In this document: positions 63,729 through 64,000 of the stretch, piece after piece
How positions within the stretch are numbered: position 1 is the first letter of the stretch
Layout of the letters: each line of letters begins with the position of its first letter
Source of the DNA: Shinella sp. CPCC 101442
GTDB lineage: Bacteria; Pseudomonadota; Alphaproteobacteria; Rhizobiales; Rhizobiaceae
Length of the DNA: 64,000 nucleotides
Assembly (NCBI RefSeq): GCF_024704725.1
Contig: NZ_JALIQS010000006.1
Span: 186,001-250,000 of the forward strand
Direction: 5' to 3'
Notes under the pieces: generated by a model
Told to the model about the DNA's origin: nothing
The model's input: only the letters and a program-made list of their open reading frames with translations
Databases searched by the model: none
Translations under genes and position numbers: made by a program

Positions 63729-64000
63729 GCGAGGTCCAGTCCTCCAACGAAAAGCGCCGCCCTGACAGGGCGGCGCTGGTCATCGCACCGGTCCTCTTCA
63801 TCATCGCTGCCGTGATCTGGTGGGATGCCGGCCGCCTTGCGGAGATGAGCAACTATTCGCGCATCGGCCCCGCCACCGTGCCGCATGTCGTCGCCATCGG
63901 CCTGGCGCTGCTCGCCATCTGGACGGCGTTTGAAGCCTGGCGCGGCGATTTTCCCGAGCGCGAACCGATCGAGGTGCAGCCGGTGGTCTTCATCGTCGCG
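63725..64000 (+). CDS. tctB: Tripartite tricarboxylate transporter TctB, 3'-truncated by the window edge
   Basis: The first 92 codons of the small membrane subunit are visible, starting [38 protein letters not shown]. Two hydrophobic segments are seen (VIAPVLFIIAAVIWW; VVAIGLALLAIWTAFEAW), with YSRIGPATVPHVV between them, typical of TctB. It overlaps tctC by ATGA and tctA should follow outside the window. Confidence 0.88.
   Translation, partial: MSEVQSSNEKRRPDRAALVIAPVLFIIAAVIWWDAGRLAEMSNYSRIGPATVPHVVAIGLALLAIWTAFEAWRGDFPEREPIEVQPVVFIVA

Noticed and set aside
1-64000. CRISPR arrays, tRNA or rRNA genes, insertion sequences, prophage, replication origin
   Set aside because: I saw no regularly spaced repeats, no cloverleaf with conserved T-loop, no transposase or integrase, and no DnaA-box cluster.

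Overview
The window looks like the main chromosome of a Rhizobiaceae-type alphaproteobacterium (Sinorhizobium, Rhizobium, Agrobacterium or Shinella-like; the genus cannot be fixed by eye). The reasons are the high G+C, the aerobic cobalamin (cob) pathway, cyclic beta-1,2-glucan genes (ndvB, ndvA), the PHB genes phaR/phaA/phaB, DUF2794, IalB and DUF1223 proteins, and short palindromic intergenic repeats of the kind common in this family. Almost all genes are chromosomal housekeeping or transport genes. I see no tRNA, rRNA, CRISPR array, insertion sequence or prophage.

Layout. 1-3323: 3' end of a cobalamin operon (cobJ, cobL, cobM), with cobK on the opposite strand. 3324-5355: LysR regulator divergent from a YeiH-type exporter. 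5362-9757 (minus strand): B12-dependent methionine synthase metH, preceded by a SahR-like palindrome, a small unknown ORF and a clear cobalamin riboswitch. 10179-21640: cyclic glucan synthase ndvB, an OpgC/Cgm-type glucan-modifying acyltransferase, and the convergent glucan exporter ndvA. 21942-26420: LuxR-family regulator, then pyruvate carboxylase with a TTG start and a strong terminator. 26476-31366: GNAT acetyltransferase, DUF2794, DUF1223 and aconitase. 31634-34525: cytochrome c maturation operon ccmABCD plus ccmG. 34688-36682: DeoR-type regulator plus MFS transporter. 36818-42815: ispG, a LysE exporter, ispA-hisC, mtgA, a GST and rpmF. 42917-48477: small membrane protein, phaR divergent from phaA-phaB, phhB, a DUF1232 protein, IalB-like protein and SixA-like phosphatase. 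48651-51398: three-gene ABC importer. 51569-52751: frame-disrupted KpsC-like capsule gene. 52761-55331 (minus): LysE exporter, SDR and an unrecognised 270-aa protein with conserved-looking Cys/His. 55500-58493: argG, then a MarR/Bcr-CflA drug-efflux operon. 58659-64000: another LysE exporter, TctE/TctD two-component system, a lone periplasmic binding protein, and the start of a tripartite tricarboxylate transporter (tctC, tctB).

How they work together: the cob genes make the cofactor used by MetH, and the riboswitch lies upstream of the metH region. NdvB, OpgC and NdvA make, modify and export periplasmic cyclic glucans. PhaA and PhaB make 3-hydroxybutyryl-CoA, and PhaR senses PHB. CcmABCDG handle heme delivery and apocytochrome c reduction. 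TctDE probably controls the adjacent TctCBA carrier; an 11-bp-spaced direct repeat upstream of tctC is a plausible TctD site.

Most interesting for follow-up: the riboswitch / small ORF / SahR site / metH arrangement with two SD-overlapping hairpins; the lone binding protein between TctDE and TctCB as a possible third sensory component; the unrecognised protein at 54519-55331; and the frame-broken capsule gene at 51569-52751.
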